DNA from: Neisseriaceae bacterium CLB008 | Lineage (GTDB): Bacteria > Pseudomonadota > Gammaproteobacteria > Burkholderiales > Neisseriaceae | Reading direction: 5' to 3' | Length of the DNA: 64,000 bases | Assembly (NCBI GenBank): GCA_041228285.1 | Contig: CP166133.1 | Span: 2,699,380 to 2,763,379, forward strand | Part shown: piece after piece, positions 28,577 through 38,234 of the stretch | Position numbering within the stretch: the first letter of the stretch is position 1 | Layout: the number at the start of each line of letters is the position of its first letter | Notes under the pieces: model-generated | The model's input: only the letters and a program-made list of their open reading frames with translations | The model's database searches: none | What the model was told of the DNA's origin: nothing | Program-made: the position numbers and the translations under genes

Positions 28577-29716
28577 TTATTCAAAAAACTTTCTCAACTT
28601 ATCCATAAAGGACTGGTTGCGCGGAGTTTGCGAACGCTCTTGCCCCGTGGCAATGGTGTCAAACTCGGCCAACAGCTCTTTCTGGCGATCGGTCAGATTC
28701 ACTGGCGTTTCGATCACCACGTGGCAGAATAAATCGCCCATATTGCTGGAGCGAACCGACTTAATGCCTTTACCGCGTAAACGGAATACTTTACCGGTTT
28801 GGGTTTCGGCCGGAATGCGCATTTTCGCCATGCCGTCTAGCGTAGGCACTTCAATCTCACCGCCCAAAGCCGCGGTCACAAAGCTGATCGGGAACTCACA
28901 GTGTAAGTCCATGCCATCGCGTTCAAACACGTCATGATTTTTCACGTGAGTGACGATGTATAAGTCGCCAGAAGCTGCGCCGTTACGCCCTGCTTCGCCT
29001 TCGCCCGTCAGGCGAATGCGGCTGCCGTTGTCAACGCCAGCAGGAATGTTCACCTCAATATTTTTCGAGGTTTTCACCAGCCCGTCGCCATGACACTTCA
29101 CGCAAGGATCGGTGATCTCTTTACCGCTGCCGTGACAGGTAGGACAAGGCTGCTGAATTTGGAAAATCGCCTGACGCACGTGCACCGTACCGCTGCCGCC
29201 ACAGGTTGAACACACTTTAGGCTTAGTGCCTGGCTTAGCGCCGCTGCCGTGGCATAGGTCACACTCTTCATGACGCGGAATGCGAATTTGTTTTTTACAG
29301 CCTTTGGCCGCTTCCTCTAAGGTGATTTCAATGTCGTAACGCAAGTCATCGCCACGGAAATCCTGCTGCTGACGGCCACCGCCGCCACCCGCGCCACCGA
29401 ACATTTGGCTGAATATGTCGCCAAAATCGAAGCTGCCGCCACCGCCGCCGCCAAAACCACCGAAGCCGCCACCGCCACCCATTCCATTAGGGTCGACGCC
29501 GGCATGACCATACTGGTCGTAAGCCGCTTTCTTTTCAGCGTTCGACAAGATGTCGTAGGCTTTTTGAATTTCTTTAAATTTTTCTTCCGCTTCTTTATTA
29601 TCAGGGTTGCGGTCAGGGTGATACTTCATCGCCAATTTGCGATAGGCTTTTTTAATGTCCGCCTCACTCGACCCACGAGCAACGCCCAATACTTCGTAAA
29701 AATCTCTTTGACTCAT
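28577..29716 (-). CDS. dnaJ: Chaperone DnaJ
   Basis: The Hsp40 co-chaperone that delivers clients to DnaK and stimulates its ATPase. A type I DnaJ of 379 residues: J domain with the HPD motif (YHPDRN, about residue 33), a glycine/phenylalanine-rich stretch (about 75-115), four CxxCxGxG zinc-binding repeats ([32 protein letters not shown]), then the C-terminal client-binding domain. It lies 144 bp downstream of dnaK, with a terminator between them, so some transcripts may stop before it. Confidence 0.98.
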   Translation of the reverse strand: MSQRDFYEVLGVARGSSEADIKKAYRKLAMKYHPDRNPDNKEAEEKFKEIQKAYDILSNAEKKAAYDQYGHAGVDPNGMGGGGGFGGFGGGGGGSFDFGDIFSQMFGGAGGGGGRQQQDFRGDDLRYDIEITLEEAAKGCKKQIRIPRHEECDLCHGSGAKPGTKPKVCSTCGGSGTVHVRQAIFQIQQPCPTCHGSGKEITDPCVKCHGDGLVKTSKNIEVNIPAGVDNGSRIRLTGEGEAGRNGAASGDLYIVTHVKNHDVFERDGMDLHCEFPISFVTAALGGEIEVPTLDGMAKMRIPAETQTGKVFRLRGKGIKSVRSSNMGDLFCHVVIETPVNLTDRQKELLAEFDTIATGQERSQTPRNQSFMDKLRKFFE

Positions 29717-29813
29717 AATGGTTTGCTTTTAAATAATGATTTAGTTGATCTTGAGATGGGGGCAGTCAGATAAATATCAACCCGCCCATCGCCCTAAATT
29801 AAAGCCGCCAACA

Positions 29814-29839
29814 AAAAAGAGTGCCGAGGCACTCTTTTT
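29814..29839 (-). terminator. Terminator between dnaK and dnaJ
   Basis: An 11-bp stem AAAAAGAGTGC / GCACTCTTTTT with a CGAG loop; the stem provides its own T tract. It would set dnaJ expression below dnaK unless read through. Confidence 0.85.
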
Positions 29840-29860
29840 ATCAGACCAAAGCAGGAGTGC

Positions 29861-31792
29861 TTAGTCTTTTTTCTTGTCGTCTTTCACTTCTTCGAAGTCA
29901 GCGTCGACTACGTCAGCGTCTTCTGCTTTGCTGCTCTGTGCATCCGCACCGGCTTCGCCTGCTTCAGCTTGAGCCTGGGCGTACATCATTTCGCCCAATT
30001 TTTGGCTCACGGTCGCCAAAGCCTCAGTTTTCGCTTCGATGGCTTCTTTGTCTTCACCGGCAATCACTTCTTCGGCTTCTTTAATCGCGGCTTCAATGCT
30101 TTCTTTTTCAGCTGCGTCTAATTTGTCGCCGTAGTCGGTCAGTGATTTTTTCACCGAGTGAACCAAACCTTCAGCCTGGTTGCGAACCTGTACCAGCTCA
30201 GCCAGTTTGCGGTCTTCTTCAGCGTTCAGCTCTGCGTCTTTTACCATGCGTTCGATTTCTTCTTCGCTCAAACCTGAAGAAGCCTGAATGGTAATGTGCG
30301 CTTCTTTATTGGTGCCCTTGTCTTTCGCGGTCACGTTCAAGATGCCGTTGGCGTCGATGTCGAATTTAACCTCAATTTGCGGCATGCCACGTGGTGCAGG
30401 TGGAATGTCACCCAGGTTAAACTGGCCTAAGCTCTTGTTGGCAGACGCTTTTTCACGTTCGCCTTGCAGCACGTGAATGGTCACGGCATTTTGGTTGTCT
30501 TCCGCAGTCGAGAACACTTGCGTGGCGCTGGTCGGAATGGTGGTGTTCTTCTGAATCACTTTGGTCATGATGCCGCCCATGGTTTCAATACCCAAAGACA
30601 GAGGCGTCACGTCCAATAGTAAAACGTCGGTACGGTCACCAGACAATACGGCACCTTGAATCGCAGCGCCTACGGCCACGGCTTCGTCAGGGTTCACGTC
30701 TTTACGTGGCTCTTTACCGAAGTAGTCTTTTACCGCGTCTTGCACTTTAGGCATACGGGTTTGACCACCCACCAAAATCACGTCGTCGATGTCGTTAACC
30801 GACAAACCAGCGTCTTTCATCGCCATGCGGCAAGGTTCAATCGAACGTTCGATCAAGTCTTCTACTAGGCTCTCAAATTTGGCACGGGTAATTTTCAATG
30901 CCAAGTGTTTCGGGCCAGTAGCATCCATGGTGATGTAAGGCAGGTTGATTTCGGTTTGTTGACCGCTAGATAATTCGATTTTGGCTTTTTCTGCCGCTTC
31001 TTTCAAGCGTTGCAATGCCATCACGTCTTGTTTTAAATCAATGCCTTGCTCACGTTTGAATTCACCAATGATGTAGTCAATCAAACGTTGGTCAAAGTCT
31101 TCACCGCCCAAGAAGGTGTCGCCGTTGGTGGCCAACACTTCAAACTGTTTGTCGCCGTCTACGTCGGCAATCTCAATAATAGAGATGTCGAACGTACCGC
31201 CACCCAAGTCGTATACGGCGATTTTACGGTCGCCCTTCTCGGCTTTGTCCATACCGAACGCCAAAGCGGCAGCGGTTGGTTCGTTAATGATGCGTTTTAC
31301 TTCCAAACCAGCGATGCGGCCTGCGTCTTTAGTGGCTTGACGCTGGCTGTCGTTAAAGTAAGCAGGCACGGTAATCACCGCTTCTGTTACGGGTTCGCCC
31401 AAATAGTCTTCTGCTGCTTGCTTCATTTTACGCAAGATTTCAGCGGCAATTTGTGGCGGAGCCAATTCTTGGTCTTTCGCTTTAATCCAAGCGTCGCCGT
31501 TACCGGCTTTAACGATGTCAAAAGGCATCAAGTCGATGTCTTTTTGAACTTCTTTGTCTTCAAAACGACGACCGATCAAACGTTTTGATGCATAAATAGT
31601 GTTTTTAGGGTTGGTCACTGCCTGGCGTTTTGCCGGCGCACCCACCAAAATTTCGTCGCCGTCTAGGTAGGCAATCACGGAAGGTGTGGTACGCGCACCT
31701 TCTGCGTTTTCAATTACTTTAGAAGTGCTGCCGTCAAATACGGCCAAACATGAGTTGGTTGTCCCTAAGTCAATACCGATTACTTTTGCCAT
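29861..31792 (-). CDS. dnaK: Chaperone DnaK (Hsp70)
   Basis: The 643-residue ATP-driven chaperone. The nucleotide-binding domain begins [13 protein letters not shown] and has the phosphate motif [12 protein letters not shown] and the [15 protein letters not shown] signature. The substrate-binding domain follows a [11 protein letters not shown] linker, and the C-terminal lid ends in an acidic, lysine-rich tail (about 610-643). AGGAG precedes the ATG. A sigma-32-type promoter lies about 60 bp upstream, so dnaK is transcribed separately from grpE. Confidence 0.99.
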   Translation of the reverse strand: MAKVIGIDLGTTNSCLAVFDGSTSKVIENAEGARTTPSVIAYLDGDEILVGAPAKRQAVTNPKNTIYASKRLIGRRFEDKEVQKDIDLMPFDIVKAGNGDAWIKAKDQELAPPQIAAEILRKMKQAAEDYLGEPVTEAVITVPAYFNDSQRQATKDAGRIAGLEVKRIINEPTAAALAFGMDKAEKGDRKIAVYDLGGGTFDISIIEIADVDGDKQFEVLATNGDTFLGGEDFDQRLIDYIIGEFKREQGIDLKQDVMALQRLKEAAEKAKIELSSGQQTEINLPYITMDATGPKHLALKITRAKFESLVEDLIERSIEPCRMAMKDAGLSVNDIDDVILVGGQTRMPKVQDAVKDYFGKEPRKDVNPDEAVAVGAAIQGAVLSGDRTDVLLLDVTPLSLGIETMGGIMTKVIQKNTTIPTSATQVFSTAEDNQNAVTIHVLQGEREKASANKSLGQFNLGDIPPAPRGMPQIEVKFDIDANGILNVTAKDKGTNKEAHITIQASSGLSEEEIERMVKDAELNAEEDRKLAELVQVRNQAEGLVHSVKKSLTDYGDKLDAAEKESIEAAIKEAEEVIAGEDKEAIEAKTEALATVSQKLGEMMYAQAQAEAGEAGADAQSSKAEDADVVDADFEEVKDDKKKD

Positions 31793-31853
31793 TTGTTATG
31801 CTCCTAATTCAAAATTCTTGTATGAGGCCTGTGCCTTCAATCATGTCTATCAA

Positions 31854-31879
31854 ATAAGGGGGTTTTGGGGGATTTCAAG
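31854..31879 (-). promoter_or_regulatory. Sigma-32 (RpoH) promoter of dnaK
   Basis: On the minus strand CTTGAAA (31879-31873), an 11-bp spacer and CCCCTTAT (31861-31854) match the heat-shock consensus CTTGAAA-N11-16-CCCCATNT with one mismatch. Confidence 0.85.
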
Positions 31880-31903
31880 CCCTCACCCGCATTTTTTATT
31901 CCG

Positions 31904-32446
31904 TTAGGCCTCTTTGGCCTTAGCCACCACTACAAGAGCGGGGCGCAATACGCGGTCGGCGACCATATACCCTTTTTGCATCACTTTTAGCACGGTATTC
32001 GGCGCTTCATCACTTTCTTCTGTGGTCATCGCTTGATGCTTGTGCGGATCCAAAGGCTCGCCCAATGGGTTGATTTCTTGAATCTGACCTTTTTCAAAGG
32101 CGGCGATCAACTGCTTTAAAGTTAAATCCACGCCAAACTTCAAGGCATCAAACTGACCGCTTTGGTCTTGTAGTGCCATTTCTAAACTGTCTTTAACCGC
32201 CAATAATTCACCGGCAAATTTACCGATGGCGTATTTATTAGCCGCCTGAACCTCATCTTGACCACGGCGACGCATGTTTTCCACGTCGGCCTTACCGCGC
32301 AACACGCTGTCTTGCAGCTGGCCTTCTAATTCGGCAATGCGCGCCTGTAAAGACTCAATGCTGACCGCTTCGGTGTTCACTTCTGCTTCGTTAACGGCTT
32401 CGGCCGCTTCTTCGTTGTGGTTGTGTTTAACGTCTTCTTCGTTCAT
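31904..32446 (-). CDS. grpE: Nucleotide exchange factor GrpE
   Basis: A 180-residue GrpE that releases ADP from DnaK. It has an acidic, disordered start, a long coiled coil (LQARIAELEGQLQDS, then RRRGQDEVQAANKYAI) and the C-terminal beta domain with QKGYMVADRVLRPALVVVAK, diagnostic for the family. The ATG at 32446 gives the expected length; the open frame continues 32 codons upstream through the promoter and is rejected. It has its own heat-shock promoter. Confidence 0.97.
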   Translation of the reverse strand: MNEEDVKHNHNEEAAEAVNEAEVNTEAVSIESLQARIAELEGQLQDSVLRGKADVENMRRRGQDEVQAANKYAIGKFAGELLAVKDSLEMALQDQSGQFDALKFGVDLTLKQLIAAFEKGQIQEINPLGEPLDPHKHQAMTTEESDEAPNTVLKVMQKGYMVADRVLRPALVVVAKAKEA

Positions 32447-32500
32447 GACTGGGTCTCTTTCACTTCTATAAACAAGGTTAGTCCTAATAGTTGACTTGTA

Positions 32501-32527
32501 AATAGGGGTACTTCTGTTTATTTCAAG
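32501..32527 (-). promoter_or_regulatory. Sigma-32 (RpoH) promoter of grpE
   Basis: On the minus strand CTTGAAA (32527-32521), a 12-bp spacer and CCCCTATT (32508-32501) match the heat-shock consensus, 54 bp before the grpE ATG. Confidence 0.87.
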
Positions 32528-32642
32528 AGCCCTTACCTGCATTAAGGGTTAAAGGTCCGAAAATAAACCTTTTAAGAATGAACCAAGATCGAAAAGCCAT
32601 GGTTTGTTAGCGCCAAGTATTATGAAACAAATGATTCAGCTC

Positions 32643-32672
32643 GGTGGGCACGCTACGCTTTCCCCACCCTAC
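32643..32672 (-). repeat. Interspersed intergenic repeat, copy 1
   Basis: A 30-bp element, read on the minus strand as GTAGGGTGGG, then AAAGCGTAGC and a closing CCCACC. It matches the copy at 54597-54626 at 27 of 30 positions. The GGGTGGG/CCCACC ends can pair. It sits in the grpE-NhaC gap next to two direct copies of ACAAACGGC (32671, 32681). Confidence 0.75.
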
Positions 32673-32776
32673 AAACGGCTACAAACGGCCAACAAACCAT
32701 CACCCTCCCTCACCAGCAAAAAAATAGGCCACCGAATCTCTCGATGGCCTACGTTCACACTCACTTAGCCTCATCA

Positions 32777-34231
32777 CTAGGCCAGCACCCAATACAATAC
32801 CGCCGCCAGCGCGGCGCTGATCAACACATAGCGAAACTGGGTAATGGCATGCTGCAACGGCGTGATTTCGCAGCTGCGTGATGCCAACACCGTGGCGTCG
32901 CCAAAAAAACAAGCATGGCTACCAAAGCCCCCTGCAGACACCACGGCGCCCAAGGTCAACGCCATATTGGCGTCTAAGGCCTGAGCCAACGGCACAATAA
33001 TGGGGATCGAAATCGCGTAAATGCCCCAAAATGATCCAGTGGTAAAGGTTAAAAACGACAGCAGCACAAACGCAATCACCGGCAAATAAACCGCGCTTAA
33101 GTACGGCTTAACCCCATTGATTAAATACGGCGCCAAGCCCAGCTGTTCATTGACGTCTTGCAGCACAAAGGCGGCAAAAATAATCGCAATCGGGGTGATC
33201 ATGCTGCTGACGCCCGACATAAAGTGCTCGAACAAATCCGGTAAGCTACCGATTTTGGCCAAGCGATACACCGCCAGCGTCACCAGCACCGACGTCATCA
33301 CCCCTAATAAGGTGTCGCCCAAGACCCAAGTAGCGCCAATCATCACCACAATCGGCACAAAAAAGTGCCATAGCCTTGGCCGCGTCGTGCTCTCTAAGGT
33401 GACGTCGGGCGCCGCGTCAGGCTGCCACTCTTGAGCGGCAGCGGCCGCTTCAGCCGCGCGCATGCTGGGCGATGGCGGAATCAGGCGATAGGCTACCAGC
33501 GGCACCAACAAGATGGTGATCCAGGCGTAGAACATATAGGGAATAATCCCGGCATAGTAAGCCAGACCAGCGCCCTTAGCCGCCACACCGTTGCTTTCTA
33601 GCAGGCCCGAAATGTAAATCGCCCAGGTCGAAATTGGCACCAGCAGGCATACGGGCGCAGCCGTGGCCGCCGCCACATAGGCCAACATGGCACGCGATAC
33701 CTTAAACTTATCGGTTAAACGGCGCATCGCCGCCCCCACGGTTAAGGCGCTTAAATAGTCATCAATAAAGATCACCAAGCCCAGCGCCCACGCCGCCATC
33801 AAGCTTTGCGCTCGGGTTTTGACCACTTTACCCAACAGCTCACTAAATGCAGCTGTTGCGCGCGACACCTGTAGCCAAGTAATCAACCCGCCCATTAAAG
33901 CCGACAACAGTAAAATCCAGCCCATCACGGGGCTAGCCATCACTTTTAAGGCGCTGCCCATCAACGACTCAATAAACACCAGCGGGCTACTCGCCAACAT
34001 CATCATGCCGATGCAGGCGCCGGCAAACAGCGGTTCTAAGGTACGCTTACTGATCAAAGCCAACGCCAACACGCTGAGTACGGGGAACAGCGTGAACGCG
34101 CCAAATGCTTTAACTCCGTTCGCATCCGCTGGCACCCACCAATGCGCTGCCCCCACCATGGCCACCACCACCAGCACAATCCACAGCAATAACCGCCCCG
34201 CAAAGGGGTAAGATTTGGTTCTGAATAACAT
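32777..34231 (-). CDS. NhaC-family Na+/H+ antiporter-type permease
   Basis: A 484-residue membrane protein with 11-13 predicted helices and the NhaC features DDYLSALTVGAAMRRLTDK and the late TTGSFWGIYAISIPIIVPLA helix. The family exchanges sodium for protons, or in related members moves amino acids and amines. GGGAGTG precedes the ATG. It starts 32 bp after the deacetylase gene on the same strand, so here it may import or export the deacetylase's amine substrate or product; this is inference. Confidence 0.85.
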   Translation of the reverse strand: MLFRTKSYPFAGRLLLWIVLVVVAMVGAAHWWVPADANGVKAFGAFTLFPVLSVLALALISKRTLEPLFAGACIGMMMLASSPLVFIESLMGSALKVMASPVMGWILLLSALMGGLITWLQVSRATAAFSELLGKVVKTRAQSLMAAWALGLVIFIDDYLSALTVGAAMRRLTDKFKVSRAMLAYVAAATAAPVCLLVPISTWAIYISGLLESNGVAAKGAGLAYYAGIIPYMFYAWITILLVPLVAYRLIPPSPSMRAAEAAAAAQEWQPDAAPDVTLESTTRPRLWHFFVPIVVMIGATWVLGDTLLGVMTSVLVTLAVYRLAKIGSLPDLFEHFMSGVSSMITPIAIIFAAFVLQDVNEQLGLAPYLINGVKPYLSAVYLPVIAFVLLSFLTFTTGSFWGIYAISIPIIVPLAQALDANMALTLGAVVSAGGFGSHACFFGDATVLASRSCEITPLQHAITQFRYVLISAALAAVLYWVLA

Positions 34232-34263
34232 GATTCACTCCCATCTTTGGCGAATACCGCTGA

Positions 34264-35409
34264 TTAAAGGCTGGCCTGAGACGCCATTTGCGCCGCCAAT
34301 GGGCTGTGACGCACCTGTCTGAGCTGCACCAGCAGCTCATCAATCCACGCCTTTTGGTAGAACATCAGGCCTTGGCCAGTGCTGCTGGCAAAGCCAGCCT
34401 GTAAAGGGTCCTGGACGCCCGTCTTGATACCGGACAGGGTTTCAATCACGGCCAAGCCTAAGAAGGGTGTGGTATTGCCGTTATAACCGCCCTCATGCGT
34501 CATCACCACGCGGCCGTGGCCCAGCTCATCCGCCACGGCCATCACGGCCTGAGTCATGGCGCGGTAGCTGTCTGCGTGCAGCAGCATACGGCCCAGCGGG
34601 TCTTCAATGCTGGCGTCAAAACCACAGGGCACGATGATCAAATCAGGCTGAAACGCCCTCAATGCAGGCAGCACGATTTTTTCAAACGCGTAGAGATAGG
34701 CGCCATGGCCGCTGCCTGGCAGCATGGGAATATTGATGTTGGCACCCAGACCAGCGCCGCCGCCCACGTCGGTGACCGCGCCCGTACCGCGTGGGTATAA
34801 ATCATCTTGATGCAGGGAAATGGTCAGCGCGCGCGGATCATCCCAAAACACGGCTTCGGTACCGTTACCGTGGTGCACGTCCCAATCCACAAAGGCAATC
34901 TTGGCCAAGCCCAGTTCATCTAGGGCATAGGCACCAGCCACGGCGGCATTGGCATAGGTGCAAAAGCCCCGACCACGGTCGGGCTCGGCATGATGGCCCG
35001 GCGGGCGAATCAGGGCATAGGCGTTCTGCACCTGGCCGCTGACCACGGCTTTAACCGCCTCGATGGCGCCGCCGGCTGATTTTTTGGCAATGCGCACCGA
35101 GCTCGCGCCCAAAGGCGATTCTGGATCAACGCAGCCACCCACGCCATCCATGGCCTCTACCGACGCCAAATAGTCCGACGTGTGTGCCCGTGCTAAATCC
35201 TGCTGCCGTGCATCGATGGGCTTAATCGCCGTCAGCTGCTCGGTCAGCCCAGTGACATCCAAAAGGTTTTTAATCCGTCGCTTAGGCTCTGGCGATTCGT
35301 AATGGGCGCTGGGCTGCACCACTTCGCTCGGTCGGCTAACGCCGGCGTAATTACCGGTGTCGTGCCACATATACAGCTCATGCCATACAAATCCTGTTTT
35401 TTTGCTCAT
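34264..35409 (-). CDS. Class II histone deacetylase-like / acetylpolyamine amidohydrolase-like enzyme
   Basis: A 381-residue zinc deacetylase of the arginase/deacetylase fold. Catalytic features: PPGHHAEPDRGRGFC with the proton-shuttle pair H139-H140, zinc ligands D177 and H179 in DWDVHHGNG, a third aspartate in GFDAS, and the late HEGGYN tyrosine. In bacteria such enzymes typically deacetylate polyamines or other small acetylated amines, not histones. The strong AGAGGAG ribosome site and adjacency to an AraC regulator and an NhaC permease suggest an acetyl-amine utilisation unit. Confidence 0.9.
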   Translation of the reverse strand: MSKKTGFVWHELYMWHDTGNYAGVSRPSEVVQPSAHYESPEPKRRIKNLLDVTGLTEQLTAIKPIDARQQDLARAHTSDYLASVEAMDGVGGCVDPESPLGASSVRIAKKSAGGAIEAVKAVVSGQVQNAYALIRPPGHHAEPDRGRGFCTYANAAVAGAYALDELGLAKIAFVDWDVHHGNGTEAVFWDDPRALTISLHQDDLYPRGTGAVTDVGGGAGLGANINIPMLPGSGHGAYLYAFEKIVLPALRAFQPDLIIVPCGFDASIEDPLGRMLLHADSYRAMTQAVMAVADELGHGRVVMTHEGGYNGNTTPFLGLAVIETLSGIKTGVQDPLQAGFASSTGQGLMFYQKAWIDELLVQLRQVRHSPLAAQMASQASL

Positions 35410-35768
35410 GATTGACTCCTCTACCTGTAGACCACTTAAACGCCAAGCTGAAGCCGATCTGCGCTCCTCAACGCAGAGGCGACGTCATCATCGCCGGCCC
35501 AGCTAGCTCTTTATTTTTTATGCTGCTGACGACTATTCTAGTCATGAGCGCCCTCAATCAACGAGTTTTAAACAGGACAAAAAAGAGATAATTTAGGACA
35601 GGTAACCGGCCCAAAAACGCCAAAAAGAGTCCAGCATCGGCGCATGCCCACGCTGAACTCTCTTCATGTAAACTATTGATTAAGAAGGGCTAGGATCACA
35701 CCCCAGCCCTATCATCATTCGCCCGACACCACAAGCAAACACTAAAAAACGGACAGCATCACACCCGT
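35410..35768. other. 359-bp gap between the AraC regulator and the deacetylase gene
   Basis: No gene is seen. It contains the presumed promoter of the deacetylase-NhaC pair and two AGGACA repeats 21 bp apart (35574, 35595), described separately. Confidence 0.65.
35574..35600. promoter_or_regulatory. AGGACA direct repeats, candidate AraC-type operator
   Basis: AGGACA occurs at 35574-35579 and 35595-35600, 21 bp apart, i.e. two helical turns as for AraC-family half-sites. It lies 165-191 bp upstream of the deacetylase start, and the neighbouring gene encodes an AraC-type regulator. Confidence 0.5.
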
Positions 35769-36800
35769 TTAAAATGTTTGCCGTCGAAAGGCCGACGGCG
35801 TCATGCCCTTCCAACGCTTAAACGCCACCCGAAAAGCCGAAGGATCACTGTAGCCGAGCTGCTCGGTGATCTGGTTCATGCGCAGCTGGCCTTGCTGTAA
35901 CAGCAGCATCGCCTGCGACATCCGCGCTTCACTGAGCAACCACTGAAAAGCCGTCGCCTCTGCCTTTAAATAGCGCCGCAGCGTGCGTTCGGTCACGCAC
36001 AGCGCATCGGCCACGTTACCGATGGCGGCATAGCGCACAATGTCGCTAGCCAACAGCGTCGACACTTTGGCCGCCCAAGTGTCGATCACGGTTTGTGCCA
36101 GGCTTTCTTCGATGGCCTGACATTGCTTATACGCCATGTCAAAGCTGGTTTGGTTGTGATAGCGCGCCGGCCGCGTCAACCATGAAGCAGGAAAAAACAG
36201 CGCATCTTCTTTAGCGCCCAAGACAATGGGGCATTGAAATAGCGCCTCATAGGCATCCAGATAGGCCAGTTGGCGACGCTTTAAATGAATTTTGGTGGGC
36301 CAAACCTGATCGCCTAAAATAGACTGAATGATGCACCAATACGAGCTCAGGCAGGTGTCAATATTAAACCCATAGAGGCTGACGTCGGCGCTATAGTCCG
36401 CATAGGAAATGACCGCTAGCCCTTGCTGCTGGGTCAGCCGCGCTTGAAAATAGCTGCCTAACTGTAGCGGGCAAGACCAGGCGCAGCCCAAAGCCGTTTG
36501 CAGCTGATCGCTGACCAGCATCACATAGCCCAAAATACCGTATGAAGCCGAATGCATGTCCTGGCCCAGCAGCAGCCCTAAATCGGCCCGCTTGCTTTTG
36601 TGTAAGGCGATTTGAAACGCGTGTAGTTCTTCGCTTCGGGCAATCACCGTCATGTCTTTAATTTTGTAATCTACGTTTAAGTGCGCCAATAAATCAACGG
36701 CCACGCCAAGCTTATCGCACAGGCTTTGCAATACCTGTACCGCATGTAAGCTAATCGGGTGGTTGGCGTTTGGGCGCGCATGCGTTTGCGTCATCTCCAT
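35769..36800 (-). CDS. AraC-family regulator with PF12625-type (OruR/VirS-like) sensor domain
   Basis: A 343-residue regulator. The first 230 residues resemble the Arabinose_bd-like sensor found in OruR, ArgR and VirS regulators (LGLLLGQDMHSASYGILGYVMLVS). The C-terminal double helix-turn-helix includes LCVTERTLRRYLKAE and LGYSDPSAFRVAFKRWKGMTPSAFR. The ATG at 36800 has GGAG eight bases upstream; the open frame extends 37 codons further without a ribosome site. It precedes the deacetylase and NhaC genes on the same strand and probably controls them. Confidence 0.9.
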   Translation of the reverse strand: MEMTQTHARPNANHPISLHAVQVLQSLCDKLGVAVDLLAHLNVDYKIKDMTVIARSEELHAFQIALHKSKRADLGLLLGQDMHSASYGILGYVMLVSDQLQTALGCAWSCPLQLGSYFQARLTQQQGLAVISYADYSADVSLYGFNIDTCLSSYWCIIQSILGDQVWPTKIHLKRRQLAYLDAYEALFQCPIVLGAKEDALFFPASWLTRPARYHNQTSFDMAYKQCQAIEESLAQTVIDTWAAKVSTLLASDIVRYAAIGNVADALCVTERTLRRYLKAEATAFQWLLSEARMSQAMLLLQQGQLRMNQITEQLGYSDPSAFRVAFKRWKGMTPSAFRRQTF

Positions 36801-36864
36801 CAGGCCTTCTCCTCTATCTCCACCTATTACTGGTACTCTAACACTGTAGAGCCTAGGTTTTACC

Positions 36865-37257
36865 TCATAACTGCGTCTTCCCTTCAGCAGCGCACGCTGC
36901 CCCAAACTCATCTTGCAAAATCGTCATTAAAATCTGGACGTGATTTTGTGTTTCGTCACGCGCGGCGTACACCAGAGTGATGGTTTGCGTCATGCTACGC
37001 TCGGCCAAATCGGCCAAACAGGCCACTGCCTCTGGCTGGCTCAATAGCTCTACTTGATAGCGCTCGCCCAATTCGGTATAGCCACACTCACCTTGATGAT
37101 AGGCTTGACGCAGTGCCGTAGAAGGCGCAATCACCTTCAGCCAGCCGTCCAAATGCGCTGCTTCTTTAGCAACGCCGCGCGGCCACAGCCTATCCACCAA
37201 GAAGCGTGCGCCGTCGTCAGCGGCGTAGGCCGCATAAATTCGCTTACGCTGAATCAT
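36865..37257 (-). CDS. DUF488 (YeaO-like) protein
   Basis: A 130-residue protein with the DUF488 signature VDRLWPRGVAKEAAHLDGWLK and the C-terminal VYAARDETQNHVQIL. The family is widespread, small and cytoplasmic, with conserved Asp/Arg residues, and has no settled function. It begins 15 bp after the HD-domain gene, so the two are likely co-transcribed. Confidence 0.85.
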   Translation of the reverse strand: MIQRKRIYAAYAADDGARFLVDRLWPRGVAKEAAHLDGWLKVIAPSTALRQAYHQGECGYTELGERYQVELLSQPEAVACLADLAERSMTQTITLVYAARDETQNHVQILMTILQDEFGAACAAEGKTQL

Positions 37258-37272
37258 ATCTGAGCGCCCTGC

Positions 37273-37908
37273 CTAAGCCACCACCTGATCCAACACTTCG
37301 TGGGTCAGGTGGTATAAATCGATCTGCGTGTCTTCGGCCAAAACGTCGGCCAACATGGTGTGGCGAAAATAGGCAACGCTGGCCGGCAGCGGAATGTGCA
37401 AAATTTTATTCAGCGCGTTTTGATACATATCGATGAATTCATGGTCACGGTTGCCGCGCTTAAGCTCGGCAAAGGCCTCATAAAACTGGTCTAGCTTATC
37501 CGCCAACTCCAATAAGCGCCCCTCTAGGCTAGTGTCCTTACCTTCTTTCATGCGGTGAAAAAAAACGGCTTGAAACTCAGCCGGAATTTCATCCAGAATA
37601 AATTTCTCCATCATTTTGTCTTCCACATGGCTCAACATCTGTTTGAGTTCGGGCGAGGCGTGCTTCACCGGGGTTTTGATGTCGCCGATAAACACTTCGG
37701 CAAAGTCATGGTTGATGGTTTTTTCGTATACTGCCTTCCAGTCGACCTCGGCACCGTTCATTTCTTCTAAAGTGCCAAAAAACATGGCGTATTGCGACAC
37801 CTTCCACGAGTGGGCCGCCACATTATGCTCTTCAAACTTAAACCGGCCAGGCGCGCGAATAATGCGTTCTAAGTCATTTAAACTGGTAAAAAAACGGTGA
37901 ATCCCCAT
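37273..37908 (-). CDS. YfbR-like HD-domain phosphohydrolase
   Basis: A 211-residue protein with the HD metal-site pattern: HNVAAHSWKVSQYAMFF, then NHDFAEVFIGDIKTP, and a late aspartate in LELADKLDQFYEAFAEL. YfbR-type enzymes are 5'-deoxynucleotidases; related HD proteins act on other nucleotides. Start choice: GAGGAG (37920-37915) directly abuts an ATG at 37914, leaving no spacer, but gives a six-base spacer to the ATG at 37908, which is preferred. Confidence 0.85.
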   Translation of the reverse strand: MGIHRFFTSLNDLERIIRAPGRFKFEEHNVAAHSWKVSQYAMFFGTLEEMNGAEVDWKAVYEKTINHDFAEVFIGDIKTPVKHASPELKQMLSHVEDKMMEKFILDEIPAEFQAVFFHRMKEGKDTSLEGRLLELADKLDQFYEAFAELKRGNRDHEFIDMYQNALNKILHIPLPASVAYFRHTMLADVLAEDTQIDLYHLTHEVLDQVVA

Positions 37909-38234
37909 ATACATCTCCTCTTTATCGAGGCCCGAGCCCTATCGGTTTGGCCTGGACACTCTTTTGGCTGTGACATTCACAATACCCCAAACAGATGACA
38001 AAAAATAGGCTAACACAGCCGTTTCAGCCTGATCTCCCCCTAAAGGCCATCGCCTCAACCCATATAAGCTAGCCAAACGACACCTCTAATGTTTGCTTTT
38101 ACCACAGTTTCAACACTATTGCCGTAGGCCAGCTTCAATGCTATATTTGCCCACATATCGGGCCGGTTTTATGGCTGACGCTGAGCTTTTTTGGCTCACC
38201 CTCGCTAAGGTCCAACAATGTAAAGGGGAGTGCT
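37909..38234. other. 326-bp divergent gap between HD and DUF3870 genes
   Basis: No gene is seen. It carries a likely sigma-70 promoter for the DUF3870 unit at 38119-38147 and presumably a minus-strand promoter for the HD/DUF488 pair. Confidence 0.6.
38119..38147 (+). promoter_or_regulatory. Putative sigma-70 promoter of the DUF3870 unit
   Basis: TTGCCG (38119-38124), a 17-bp spacer and TATATT (38142-38147), about 88 bp before the ATG. Confidence 0.55.

Noticed and set aside
34264-35409. Histone deacetylase acting on protein
   Set aside because: Bacterial members with this motif set typically act on small acetylated amines; the permease and regulator context supports that.
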